Positions 12,084-21,491 of a stretch of DNA of 64,000 nucleotides are shown one piece after another. The stretch is from the NCBI GenBank assembly GCA_965216965.1, contig CBDCGX010000003.1, positions 1 to 64,000 on the forward strand, written 5' to 3'. The stretch comes from CBDAKK01 sp965216965. Lineage in GTDB: Bacteria; Spirochaetota; Spirochaetia; WTKD01; G963693115. The stretch's first letter is position 1. The number at the start of each line of letters is the position of its first letter. Position numbers and translations under genes: made by a program. The notes below the pieces were generated by a model. That model ran no database searches. It was given only the letters and a program-made list of their open reading frames with translations, and had not been told where the DNA came from.

Positions 12084-12437
12084 TTATATGCCAATGTTAT
12101 AGAGACGGTTAGTTTTCTTTATACTATAATATTCTATTTGCAAATCTGGAAACTGGACGATATTTATCGTGTTCCTATCTTTGACATTTATTATATATCT
12201 AAGGCAAAATGTATTTCTAGTGTGGACAATAGTATCAATTGTAGTAACTTGTTTGGCAATACCTATAACAGGAAAATTCTTGTATAATAAATAGGAGTGA
12301 TCAAGGTATAAATAACAAAAAGAAATTATGAATAAAGAAAAAGACACAATACCCATTACAACAAGAATAATCAAGAATGAATAAAATTGAGAGGAGTCTT
12401 GGTTTGAAATTTTTAGATAATTATAGAGCAAATGCAT
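12084..12437 (-). CDS. Small membrane protein, unidentified (possible gene)
   Basis: A 117-residue frame with a strong hydrophobic segment of about 30 residues near residues 18-48 (FLIILVVMGIVSFSLFIISF). A polar, beta-rich C-terminal half follows, in a layout reminiscent of DUF3592 proteins (one helix then a small extracytoplasmic domain); that resemblance is only by eye. No good ribosome site precedes the ATG, and its 5' end abuts the promoter zone of the divergent gene at 12472. It may be real or a chance frame in an AT-rich gap. The rest of 11831-12471 shows nothing else recognisable. Confidence 0.4.
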   Translation of the reverse strand: MHLLYNYLKISNQDSSQFYSFLIILVVMGIVSFSLFIISFCYLYLDHSYLLYKNFPVIGIAKQVTTIDTIVHTRNTFCLRYIINVKDRNTINIVQFPDLQIEYYSIKKTNRLYNIGI

Positions 12438-12471
12438 ACATATTGTGCCATAAAAAACTGGAGTAAAACTA

Positions 12472-13803
12472 ATGATAAAAAATAAGACACTAAAAATAGT
12501 AATTCTAATTTTTACAATGGTAATTGTACCATATAGTACTAAAGCTCAAAATATGCCTTTTTCAATTACTATTGAGCAGATTGACATTCCCAATTTAGGA
12601 GGATTGCAATCGTATGCATATGGACAAAGCGACGGGAAATGGTTGGTAATTGGAGGGCGATTAGATGGATTGCATAAAAGACAACCGCGGTTTTCGTTTG
12701 ATGTTGCAGGCAATAATAATGAATTAATAGTAGTAGATCCTATCTCTCAAAAAGTGTGGAAAGCTTCGCTTTCTCCGCTACCGATATCTATTCGAGAGCA
12801 ATTAAGCTCTACAAACATGGAATTTTATCAAGAGGGAGAGTATTTATACCTTATAGGTGGCTATGGATATAGCACTATAGGGAACACTCATATAACATAT
12901 CCTAATTTAACAGCTATTAAAGTGTCTAATGTGATAGATGCAATTATAAATAGAACAAGTTTTACTTCGTTTTTTAGGCAAATAACCAATAACTTATTTG
13001 AAGTAACGGGGGGAAGATTAGAAAAGATTAATAATAATTATTATTTATTAGGCGGGCAAAAATTTACAGGAAGATACGCCCATATGAACTCAAATCGTGG
13101 ACCGTTTACTCAAGAATATACGGATGCTATTCGCATATTTACAATACAAGATGATGGAGTAACCATAACAATTAATTACATTCAACAATATAAGGATTCT
13201 GTAAATTTACATAGGAGAGATTATAATGCCGTTCCACAAATAATGCCTAATGGAGATGAGGGAATAACAATGTTCTCGGGAGTATTTCAATATAATACAG
13301 ACTTACCTTTCTTAAATTCTGTAGATGTCATTTCTAATGGGTATGCGGTAAATAATAATTTTCAGCAATATTATAATCATTACCATTGTCCTGTGGTACC
13401 TCTTTATTCTGTGTTAAATAATGAAATGCACACAATCTTTTTTGGAGGGATTGCACAATATTATGATGATAACGGAACATTAATTAAGGATGATAATGTT
13501 CCCTTTGTAAACACTATTGCCCGTGTAACAAGAAACAGCAATGGAATAATGAGGGAATATAAAATGCCAACTGAAATGCCTGCGTTATTAGGAGCTGGTG
13601 CGGAGTTTATTCCGAATATGTCTATCTCTTATTATGAGAATAAAATTTTTAAATTAGATAGTATTGCAGATGGTGATACGGTTTTAATAGGTTATATTTA
13701 TGGGGGAATAGTTAGTTTTGATCCTAATGTTTTCTTTTCTCGTCCTTTTGAAGTACGAAGTTTAGCAAGTAATAAGATATTTAAAGTGTATCTTACCAAA
13801 TAA
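12472..13803 (+). CDS. Secreted Kelch-like beta-propeller protein
   Basis: A 443-residue protein starting with a classical signal peptide (MIKNKTLKIVILIFTMVIV..., likely cut after STKA). Repeated GG-containing strands fit Kelch blades: WLVIGGRLDG, YLYLIGGYGYS, YYLLGGQKFTG, TIFFGGIAQYY and GYIYGGIVSF. Such propellers usually bind other proteins or glycans. GGAG 7 bp before the ATG sets the start. No membrane anchor follows, so it is periplasmic or released. The function is otherwise unknown. Similar secreted Kelch proteins are familiar from Bacteroidota, so transfer is possible but untested. Confidence 0.65.
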   Translation: MIKNKTLKIVILIFTMVIVPYSTKAQNMPFSITIEQIDIPNLGGLQSYAYGQSDGKWLVIGGRLDGLHKRQPRFSFDVAGNNNELIVVDPISQKVWKASLSPLPISIREQLSSTNMEFYQEGEYLYLIGGYGYSTIGNTHITYPNLTAIKVSNVIDAIINRTSFTSFFRQITNNLFEVTGGRLEKINNNYYLLGGQKFTGRYAHMNSNRGPFTQEYTDAIRIFTIQDDGVTITINYIQQYKDSVNLHRRDYNAVPQIMPNGDEGITMFSGVFQYNTDLPFLNSVDVISNGYAVNNNFQQYYNHYHCPVVPLYSVLNNEMHTIFFGGIAQYYDDNGTLIKDDNVPFVNTIARVTRNSNGIMREYKMPTEMPALLGAGAEFIPNMSISYYENKIFKLDSIADGDTVLIGYIYGGIVSFDPNVFFSRPFEVRSLASNKIFKVYLTK

Positions 13804-13885
13804 CACACTATGGATAAATTATTTGTAATTTGTTATTAGACAAAGGTTGCATATGTAAGTGAAGTATAGTAGTAAAAAGAGTATT

Positions 13886-14377
13886 ATGAGTAAAGGAAAA
13901 GAAACTACACCCATTACCGAACAACAAGTTTTAGATATTCAAAAAAAATGGGGAGAGGGAATTATCCGCATAGGAAGAGTGTTTCTAGACAATGGAGATT
14001 ACAGAACAGAAGCAGAAAAACACATCAACACGTTATATGGTTATAGTTTAGGTCCCGTATTATTTAAACCTACATTAGCTTTTCAGAAACAATTTAGAAC
14101 TACAAGAGAGGGAGCGCTTTCGTACTTTGTAGGGGATAACGAAAACTATCCCGAAGATCGTGGGTTTGCCATAAGACCATGGAATAATATAAGATGGGAA
14201 AATATTGGAATAAACATAATAGGTACTGTTGCCATGGTTATGGGAAACTACTTTCTTACAAGTATGGATGGTGGTAATGAAATAAAAGTTGAATATACCA
14301 TTGTATATACGAGAGATGCTGATGGAAAACTACGCATTATCTTACATGATTCTCACTTTCCATGCTCCCAAAATTAA
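13886..14377 (+). CDS. SnoaL-like (NTF2-fold) protein, sometimes annotated phosphoribosyl-AMP cyclohydrolase
   Basis: A 163-residue cytoplasmic protein from the ATG at 13886 (AAGAG just upstream); a GTG at 13859 would add nine residues but has no ribosome site. It has an N-terminal helix (QQVLDIQKKWGEGIIRIG), then GPVLFKPTLA, EGALSYFVG, GFAIRPW, and an end DGKLRIILHDSHFP. This pattern matches a small NTF2-fold family that databases often label cyclohydrolase or SnoaL-like, without known activity. It resembles no HisI active site, so I would not assign histidine synthesis. It follows the Kelch gene by about 80 bp and could share its transcript. Confidence 0.55.
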   Translation: MSKGKETTPITEQQVLDIQKKWGEGIIRIGRVFLDNGDYRTEAEKHINTLYGYSLGPVLFKPTLAFQKQFRTTREGALSYFVGDNENYPEDRGFAIRPWNNIRWENIGINIIGTVAMVMGNYFLTSMDGGNEIKVEYTIVYTRDADGKLRIILHDSHFPCSQN

Positions 14378-14446
14378 ATATTATGCATCTATAAGATGCG
14401 TAGACACCTATAACATAATGGATAAAAAGTGCATAGGTAAGTTGCC

Positions 14447-14475
14447 TTGACAATTCTTACGTATGGATTTATCAT
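14447..14475 (+). promoter_or_regulatory. Strong sigma-70-type promoter for the tRNA-secE-nusG operon
   Basis: TTGACA (14447-14452), a 17-bp spacer and TATCAT (14470-14475) place the start about ten bases before tRNA-Thr. This is the best promoter in the window and fits a block that feeds tRNA, ribosomal proteins and RNA polymerase. Confidence 0.8.
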
Positions 14476-14492
14476 AATAGTACTAAGTATAT

Positions 14493-14565
14493 GCCTTCAT
14501 AGCTCAGCCGGTAGAGCACATCCATGGTAAGGATGAAGTCATCGGTTCAACTCCGATTGAAGGCT
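14493..14565 (+). tRNA. tRNA-Thr (GGT anticodon)
   Basis: Full cloverleaf: acceptor GCCTTCA/TGAAGGC, D-arm GCTC/GAGC, anticodon stem CATCC/GGATG around ATGGTAA, and T-arm ATCGG/CCGAT around TTCAACT. The CCA end is not encoded. Confidence 0.97.
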
Positions 14566-14568
14566 TAT

Positions 14569-14641
14569 AGACCAGTAGCTCCAACGGTAGAGCGTCGGTC
14601 TCCAAAACCGAATGTTGTAGGTTCAAATCCTACCTGGTCTG
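14569..14641 (+). tRNA. tRNA-Trp (CCA anticodon)
   Basis: Acceptor AGACCAG/CTGGTCT, D-arm GCTC/GAGC, anticodon stem TCGGT/ACCGA around CTCCAAA, T-arm GTAGG/CCTAC. It sits three bases after tRNA-Thr and just before secE, the usual place for tRNA-Trp in many bacteria. Confidence 0.97.
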
Positions 14642-14784
14642 ATGCATAGACACAAACAACACAAAAATACAAACAAAGCACATTTTATATAGACGTGTAT
14701 TGTTTTAGAAGCTATACTATTATTACAGTAATTGCTATAATAAAAAGAATTAGAATATAATAGAAATAAAGGGAAAATAATATA

Positions 14785-14964
14785 GTGAAGAAAATAAGGA
14801 AATTTTTCAAAGAAAGTATGCAAGAGCTAAAAAAGCTTAATTGGCCGACACAAGATGAAGTAATATTATCAACAAAGGTAGTAGTTATTTCTGTTATTAT
14901 TATATCTATCCTTTTAGGGCTTTTAGATTATGGGCTTTTTTATGCTATTAATCTCATACTCTAA
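14785..14964 (+). CDS. secE: Preprotein translocase subunit SecE
   Basis: A 59-residue protein starting at GTG. It has the conserved amphipathic helix and hinge (FFKESMQELKKLNWPT) followed by one transmembrane helix (VVVISVIIISILLGLLDYG), the minimal single-span SecE layout. It stabilises SecY in the inner-membrane export channel. AGGG lies about 12 bp upstream of the GTG, rather far. The position between tRNA-Trp and nusG confirms the call. It is too short for many gene finders. Confidence 0.93.
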   Translation: MKKIRKFFKESMQELKKLNWPTQDEVILSTKVVVISVIIISILLGLLDYGLFYAINLIL

Positions 14965-15009
14965 CTTTTTTTATATAATATAATAAAGGATAATAAAGGA
15001 AAAAATACG

Positions 15010-15567
15010 ATGATAAAAAAGTGGTATGCCCTTAGAGTTGCATCGGGGCAAGAAAATAAAATAAGTCAGCTTATAAAAGTAAAATCATCTAATGGTGAAT
15101 TTACCGACCCCATAGGAGAAACGTATATTCCTACCCACAATGTTATAGTAACTCGAAAGGGAAAGAGATATACACAAAAGAAGCGGCTTATACCGGGATA
15201 TATTCTTGTCGAAATTGAGATGCCAGAAACAGAATGGAGAGATATCGTTTTTGAGTTACGGTCAATAGATGGAGTGATAGGTTTTGCAAGTGTTACGGGA
15301 GCAAAACAACGACCACAAGCACTTACAGAAGAAGAAGTAAGAAACATGCTACAATATGGTAGAGAAAGTGCTACTGTAGTAGCAGCAAGAACAGGACAGC
15401 AATTTTCAAAAGGAGACAAGGTTTCCATACAAAGTGGCCCTTTTAATTCTTTTGTTGGGATTGTAGAAGAGGTCGATACAAAAAGGGCACATCTTGTTGT
15501 ATCAGTAGAAATTTTTGGACGCGCAACGCCTATAGAAATTGAGTTTAATCAGGTTGAAAAAGTTTAG
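15010..15567 (+). CDS. nusG: Transcription elongation/antitermination factor NusG
   Basis: A 185-residue protein. The N-terminal NGN domain starts WYALRVASGQENK and includes PGYILVEIEM. The C-terminal KOW domain (about 135-165) has FSKGDKVSIQSGPF and GIVEEVD. It binds RNA polymerase to increase processivity and couples it to Rho or the ribosome. Its length is standard and there is no large insertion. Start: AAAGGAAA upstream of the ATG. Second protein gene of the secE operon. Confidence 0.97.
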   Translation: MIKKWYALRVASGQENKISQLIKVKSSNGEFTDPIGETYIPTHNVIVTRKGKRYTQKKRLIPGYILVEIEMPETEWRDIVFELRSIDGVIGFASVTGAKQRPQALTEEEVRNMLQYGRESATVVAARTGQQFSKGDKVSIQSGPFNSFVGIVEEVDTKRAHLVVSVEIFGRATPIEIEFNQVEKV

Positions 15568-15653
15568 GCTTTTTTATATAATAGTGTGCACTTAGCACAT
15601 AGTGGGAGCATGCTTTACAATAAGTACATGCATTTGAACCACAAGGAGGATAC

Positions 15654-16082
15654 ATGGCTAAAAAAGTAATGAAGCAAGTGAAGTTTCAAGTCCCAGCGGG
15701 TAAGGCTACCCCAGCTCCGCCAGTTGGAACTGCACTTGGACCGCTTGGTGTACCTGCACCACAGTTTTGCCAGCAATTTAATGAGCAAACAAAAAACATG
15801 GAACAAGGACTTACCGTTCCTGTAATTGTAACCATCTATGAGGATAGATCATACACTTTTATAGTGAAAACACCGCCTGCTGCAATACTTATCAAAAAAG
15901 AAATAGGACTTGAAAAAGGATCAGCAGTTCCTCATCGCGATAAGGTATCTAGTATTACACGAAATCAGTTAAAGAAAATTGCCGATATGAAAATGCCTGA
16001 TTTAAATGCAACCACTACGGATGCAGCAATTGCTATTATTGCTGGAACAGCTCGGAGTATGGGTGTTACGGTAGAGGGATAG
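15654..16082 (+). CDS. rplK: Ribosomal protein L11
   Basis: 142 residues, normal length. Begins with a Lys-rich stretch then KFQVPAGKATPAPPVGTALG and contains GPLGVPAPQFCQQFN. It binds the GTPase-associated centre of 23S rRNA. AAGGAGGA sits six bases before the ATG. The small hairpin TGTGC-acTTA-GCACA in the 86-bp spacer after nusG may process or tune the transcript. Confidence 0.98.
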   Translation: MAKKVMKQVKFQVPAGKATPAPPVGTALGPLGVPAPQFCQQFNEQTKNMEQGLTVPVIVTIYEDRSYTFIVKTPPAAILIKKEIGLEKGSAVPHRDKVSSITRNQLKKIADMKMPDLNATTTDAAIAIIAGTARSMGVTVEG

Positions 16083-16087
16083 ATCAT

Positions 16088-16762
16088 ATGGCAAGAATGG
16101 GAAAACGATATAAGAATACGCTTGCTCTTTTTGAGAGAAACAAAGAGTACGCCCCTAAAGAAGCTATAGAGCTTGTAAAAAAAATGGCAACAGCAAAGTT
16201 TGACGAAACAGTCGACGTAGCACTGAACCTCAGATTAAAAAAAGGACAAACGCTGAGGGATACAATGGTTCTTCCTCACCAGCTTTCCACAGAGAAGAAG
16301 ATTCTTGTTTTTGCACGTGGCGAAAAGGCAATGGATGCTGAAAAAGCAGGAGCAACATATGTAGGAGATAATGACTACATAGAAAAAATAAAGGGTGGAT
16401 GGCTTGATTTTGATGTTGTAATTGCGACTCCAGACATGATGAAAGATATAGGCAGGCTGGGAGCAGTTTTAGGAAGAAGAGGGCTTATGCCTAATCCAAA
16501 GACAAAAACGGTTACTATGGATGTGGTGAGTGCTATTAATGAATTAAAGAAAGGACGAATAGAAATACGAGCAGATAAAAGTGGAGTTGTACACATTGCA
16601 ATAGGAAAGGCATCTATGGGTGTTGATTCACTTATAGAAAACATTGTTGCAATAATACAAGAGGTCAAAGCAAAAAAGCCTGCCGATGCAAAAGGGGATT
16701 TTATGGCTTCTGTAGTTGTCTCTTCTACAATGGGACCAGGTGTTCGTGTTGCTATTTCATAG
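16088..16762 (+). CDS. rplA: Ribosomal protein L1
   Basis: 224 residues, five bases after rplK. Conserved blocks include GRRGLMPNPKTKTV (about 135-148) and the C-terminal SSTMGPGVRV. It binds the L1 stalk of 23S rRNA and, in other bacteria, represses its own operon by binding the leader mRNA. No obvious mimic of the rRNA site was identified here. Confidence 0.98.
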   Translation: MARMGKRYKNTLALFERNKEYAPKEAIELVKKMATAKFDETVDVALNLRLKKGQTLRDTMVLPHQLSTEKKILVFARGEKAMDAEKAGATYVGDNDYIEKIKGGWLDFDVVIATPDMMKDIGRLGAVLGRRGLMPNPKTKTVTMDVVSAINELKKGRIEIRADKSGVVHIAIGKASMGVDSLIENIVAIIQEVKAKKPADAKGDFMASVVVSSTMGPGVRVAIS

Positions 16763-16792
16763 TAAGAGAGAAAGATATATGGTAAGGAGTAT

Positions 16793-17326
16793 ATGGTGGA
16801 AAATATAAAAAGAGGAAGAGAAAGAAGGCAAAAACAAGTACAAGATATAATATATCGACTTGAGAATAATGATGCCTTTATTGTGAGCGATTATAGGGGA
16901 CTAAGCGTTAATGCTATAACCGAAATTCGCAATACAATAAGAGAAGATAATGCAGAAATGCATATCCATAGAAATAGATTAACAAAGATTGCATTAGAAA
17001 AGAAAAAATATTCTGATAAGGTTAAAGAAATATTTAGTGGGCCAAATGCAATTGTATATGTAAAGGGCGATGCCACAGTAGTGATAAAAAAACTTTTTTC
17101 TTTTATAAAAAAAGAATACCCACTTACTGTAAAGGCAGCGTATATGGATGAGAGATTATATGAAGAAAAAGATGTTCTTCAGATTTCAAAATTGCCAGGA
17201 AGAAATGAGTTGCTTGCGAAACTTGCAGGCACGTGTAATGCACCAATACAAAGCTTTGTTGGATCGTGTAATGATGTTGTTACTCGCTTTGCAAGAACAT
17301 TGCAAGCAGTTGCAGATAGTAAATAA
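16793..17326 (+). CDS. rplJ: Ribosomal protein L10
   Basis: 177 residues. The N-terminal rRNA-binding domain contains FIVSDYRGLSV and a C-terminal helix is there to carry L7/L12 dimers. Together with L7/L12 it forms the stalk that recruits translation factors. AAGGAG precedes the ATG. Length and order (L11-L1-L10-L7/L12) are standard. Confidence 0.97.
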   Translation: MVENIKRGRERRQKQVQDIIYRLENNDAFIVSDYRGLSVNAITEIRNTIREDNAEMHIHRNRLTKIALEKKKYSDKVKEIFSGPNAIVYVKGDATVVIKKLFSFIKKEYPLTVKAAYMDERLYEEKDVLQISKLPGRNELLAKLAGTCNAPIQSFVGSCNDVVTRFARTLQAVADSK

Positions 17327-17417
17327 GAAAAAATATTGGTGTTAGTCTTCATTGTAAGCCTGCTATCATCAATGGAATTATATTTTATGAAAATTTTATT
17401 ATAAGGAGGAAGATAAT

Positions 17418-17798
17418 ATGGCTTTAAGTAAAGATGAATTATTGGAAGCAATTTCTAATATGAGTGTACTTGAAATTTCAGAGCTTGTGAAAGCTATGGA
17501 AGAAAAATTTGGGGTGAGTGCTACAGCACCTGTGGCAGTTGCGGCTGCATCACCTTCTGCGGGAGGAGGCGGAGAAGAATCAGAAGAAAAAACTTCTTTT
17601 GATGTTATTCTTAAGTCAGTAACTCAAAAAATACCTGTAATTAAGGTGGTGAAAACCATTACAGGATTGGGACTAAAAGAAGCAAAGGAACTTGTTGAGG
17701 CAGGAGACAAAGCTGTAAAAACTGGTATTTCCAAAGCAGAAGCAGAAGAGCTTAAGAAACAAATTGAAGAGGCTGGGGCAGTCGTTGAATTAGCATAA
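17418..17798 (+). CDS. rplL: Ribosomal protein L7/L12
   Basis: 126 residues: N-terminal dimerisation helices (SKDELLEAISNMSVLEISEL), an Ala/Gly hinge (about 40-52), and a C-terminal factor-binding domain with KTITGLGLKEAKELVE. It has a strong ribosome site, AAGGAGGA, as expected for a protein made at four or more copies per ribosome. Confidence 0.98.
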   Translation: MALSKDELLEAISNMSVLEISELVKAMEEKFGVSATAPVAVAAASPSAGGGGEESEEKTSFDVILKSVTQKIPVIKVVKTITGLGLKEAKELVEAGDKAVKTGISKAEAEELKKQIEEAGAVVELA

Positions 17799-17828
17799 TT
17801 AGCGATTGTATATTATATTTCATTTGTA

Positions 17829-17886
17829 ACTCATGAGGTACTTACCTATATATACGTATAAGTATGTACATCTGAGATAGTTTTTT
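17829..17886 (+). terminator. Attenuator-like hairpin between rplL and rpoB
   Basis: CTCA...TGAG and ACTTA...TAAGT pairings build an interrupted hairpin that ends next to a run of six T, 17 bp before the rpoB ATG. A partial terminator here would lower rpoB/rpoC relative to ribosomal proteins, as is known for the E. coli rplL-rpoB attenuator. The fold was judged by eye. Confidence 0.4.
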
Positions 17887-17902
17887 ATGGAGGAATGAAT
17901 AA

Positions 17903-20900
17903 ATGGTGGTTTCTAAAAGCGCTGTTAAAAGACAGATACTAGGTGGAGCAAAAGAAAATAGTTTTTCTATTGAAATGCCTAGTTTTGTAGAAATGCAAGT
18001 TGTTTCGTATGAACGATTTTTGCAAACAAAAAGATTAAAAGCAGGAGAACCTTTAGAACGTGTTGGGTTAGAAAGTGTATTTCGTGAAATATTCCCTATA
18101 GAAAGTAGCAAGGGGACTCTTATTCTTGATTATGATTCATATCAACTTGAGTTTGATAAAATGTCATTTTCAGAAGAAGAATGTATTCAAAAAGGACTTA
18201 CATATGCTGCTTCGCTTAAAATAAAAATCAATCTTTATATACAAGAGACAGGTGAGCTTCGTGAAAAAGAAATGTATCTTGGTGATATACCGCTTATGAC
18301 CCCTCGTGGAACATTTATTATAAATGGTGCAGAGCGAGTAGTTGTAAGTCAGATACACAGAAGTCCAGGGATTATTTTTGAGCAGAAGGATACATCAAGA
18401 GAAAAGGAGCAATTAACAGCACGACTTATTCCCTTCCATGGATCTTGGCTTGAGTTTGAAATTGACAGTAAAAAAAAATCTTATTTGGGTAAAGATTGAT
18501 AAACATACAAAAATTCTTGCAACATTATTTTTACGTATGTTAGGATTTGATACGAGAGAAAAAATAATCAAAGCATTTTATCCCGATATTGAAATGGTAA
18601 ATATCACAAAGCAAAATCAATCTAAGTTTGAAGGTCGTGTAATTGCAAAGAATATTCTTATAAAAAATAAAGAAAAGGGTATCCTAAGAAAAAAAGCAGG
18701 CGAAGTACTCATACATGCTGACATTGACGATTTTATTTCTTATGGGGTAAAACAAATAGCGCTTATTTCTGGTTTAGATGCCAATGTGAGTGCAGATTGT
18801 CTTTTAATATCAAGTTTTGAGCAAGAAGCTGTAAAATATCAGAGCGAAGATGAAACAGAGCCGAGCTCAAGTACTATTGCCTCAATCATTATAGAATCTC
18901 TTAAGATGAATGATAGATATGAGGAAGATCGTATTCAATCCGAAATAAAAAATATGTTTTTCAACAATAAACGCTATGATCTCGGAAAGGTAGGACGGTT
19001 TAAACTCAATAAAAAATTCAATTATAAGAAAAAAGTAGAAACAACGGCATTACTTCCAGAGGATATTGTTAATACCATCAAGTTTCTCATAAGTTTGTAT
19101 AAGGGCGAAGAAAAAGTTGATGATGTTGACCACCTTGGAAATAGACGAGTGAGGGCTGTGGGAGAACTTGTTGCACTTGAGTTTAAAAGGGCTCTTTTGC
19201 GAATGGCAAAAAATGCTCGCGATAAACTTACTCTTAAAGAGAGGAGAAGTGATTTACGGTTACAAGACTTGTTTACTATAAAACCGCTTTTAAGCGTTAT
19301 AAGAGAATTTTTTGGCTCATCACAGTTATGTCAGTTTATGGATCAGGTAAATCCTCTTGCTGCACTCACTCATAAAAGACGGCTTAATGCACTTGGTCCG
19401 GGAGGTCTTTCTCGAGAAAGGGCAGGATTTGATGTGAGAGATGTGCATTATACACATTATGGACGTGTATGCCCTATTGAGTCGCCAGAAGGTCCTAACA
19501 TTGGACTCATTATGTCTCTTTCAACTTATTCGCGAGTGAATGAATACGGATTCTTAGAAACGCCGTATAGAAAAGTTATAAAAGGAAAGGCTAAAGATGA
19601 AGTAGAATATCTTACTGCAATGGAAGAGGATTATTATAACATAGCACAAGCGGATACCCCGCTTAATCCTAACGGGACCTTTGTTAATGATTTCGTTCCC
19701 GTACGACGAAAGGGAGACTATATAAGCATTTCTGTAGATGAAGTTCAATATATGGATGTATCTCCTAAGCAGATCGTTTCTGTTTCTACATCGCTTATAC
19801 CGTTTTTAGAACACGATGATGCAAATAGAGCTCTCATGGGTTCTAATATGCAGAGACAGGCGGTGCCTCTTTTATATCCCGAAGCTCCTCGTGTGGGTAC
19901 TGGGATGGAAGCAAAAGCTGCGTATGATTCTGGTGTTATGGTATGTGCACAACGAGCAGGAATTGTCACTAATATAGGATCTAAGTTTATAGAAATCGCT
20001 CCACATAATCAGAAAAATGATGAAGATAAAGATACGTATAATCTTGTGAAATATAGTAGAACAAACCAAGATACATGTTTTTTTCAAAAATCACTTGTTG
20101 TTCTTGGTCAAGAAATACAAGAGGGCGAGGTTATTGCAGATGGACCTGCTACAGATAAAGGAGACCTTGCACTTGGAAAAAATGTGCTTGTTGGGTTTCT
20201 TTCCTGGAATGGATACAACTTTGAAGATGCAATAGTAGTATCAGAGAGACTTATAAAAGATGACACGTTTACGTCCGTTCATATTAAAGAATTTGAAGTA
20301 GAAGTATTTGAAACTCGACAAGGTGTTGAGATTATTACAAATGATATTCCTAATGCCCCCGAAAGAATGCTTCAAAAGCTTGATTCTGATGGAATAATAA
20401 AACTAGGTTCAAAAGTAAAGGAAAATGATATTCTTGTTGGGAAAATCACTCCAAAACTTGATTCAGAAATAGAACCTGAGAAAAGGCTTATAGCACATAT
20501 ATTTGGTGAAAAGGGGCAGGAAGTAAGAGATACTTCGTTAAGGCTTCCTAATGGTGTAGAAGGCACTGTTATTGATGTACAGCGGTTTTCTCGCAAAGAC
20601 AAGCTTAACTTTTCGATAGGTGTAGAAGAAAAAGTTCGTGTTCTTATTGCTGCAAAGCGTAAGTTAAAAGAAGGCGATAAAATGGCTGGTCGCCACGGAA
20701 ATAAAGGAGTTGTTGCTCGGATTGTTCCCGAAGAGGATATGCCTTTTATGGAAGATGGTCGTAGACTTGATGTATGTTTGAACTTACTTGGTGTTCCTTC
20801 TCGTATGAATATTGGACAGCTTTTAGAAACAGAGCTGGGGTGGGCAGCGTTGCAACTTAATAAATGGTTTTCAACTTCAGTTTTCCAGTCTGCATCTATA

Positions 20901-21419
20901 GAAGAAATAAGAAAAGAGCTAAAAGAAGCAGGTATTCCTGAAACATCTAAGGTAACCTTGTATGATGGAAAGACAGGAGTGAAACTTGTCAATCCTGTAA
21001 CTGTGGGGTGTATGTACATGCTTAAACTGCACCACCTAGTAGATGAGAAAATACATGCTCGTTGTACGGGGTCATATTCACTTGTAACACAACAACCTCT
21101 TGGTGGCAAGGCGCAGTTTGGGGGACAGCGACTTGGAGAAATGGAAGTATGGGCGCTTGAAGCACATGGTGCAGCACATACGCTTAACGAATTTATAACG
21201 GTTAAATCTGACGACCTTCAAGGGCGATTAAAAATTTATGAAGCTATTGTAAAGGGAAAGAATTTTGTAGATACTGGAGTCCCCGAATCTTTTAGAGTGC
21301 TTATGCATGAAATAAGAGGTCTCGGATTGGATATTAGTGTTTTTGATTCTAAAGGGAAACAAGTTGCTCTTACAGAGAGGGACAAGGAAATTATTAAAAA
21401 ACGAGAACAGGACTTTTAA
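17903..21419 (+). CDS. rpoB: RNA polymerase beta subunit, with a frame break in an A9 tract
   Basis: About 1171 residues if one A is removed from the nine-A tract at 18470-18478. As written, the first frame ends after 198 codons and the rest continues in another frame. The joined sequence EIDSKKNLIWVKIDKHTK is the normal beta sequence, and both parts are well conserved. The rifampicin region reads GSSQLCQFMDQVNPLAALTH then KRRLNALGPGGL. The residue equivalent to E. coli Ser531 is Asn (residue 495, codon 19386-19388), as in spirochaetes with natural rifampicin resistance. GGAGG precedes the ATG. Slippage at A9 or a sequence error are the two explanations. Confidence 0.95.
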
Positions 21420-21491
21420 TGTTCGCAGTAAACGTTTTTTTAAAGAATGTGATGAATATTATATCCATCACAAATACTTTTGGAGGTTTTT

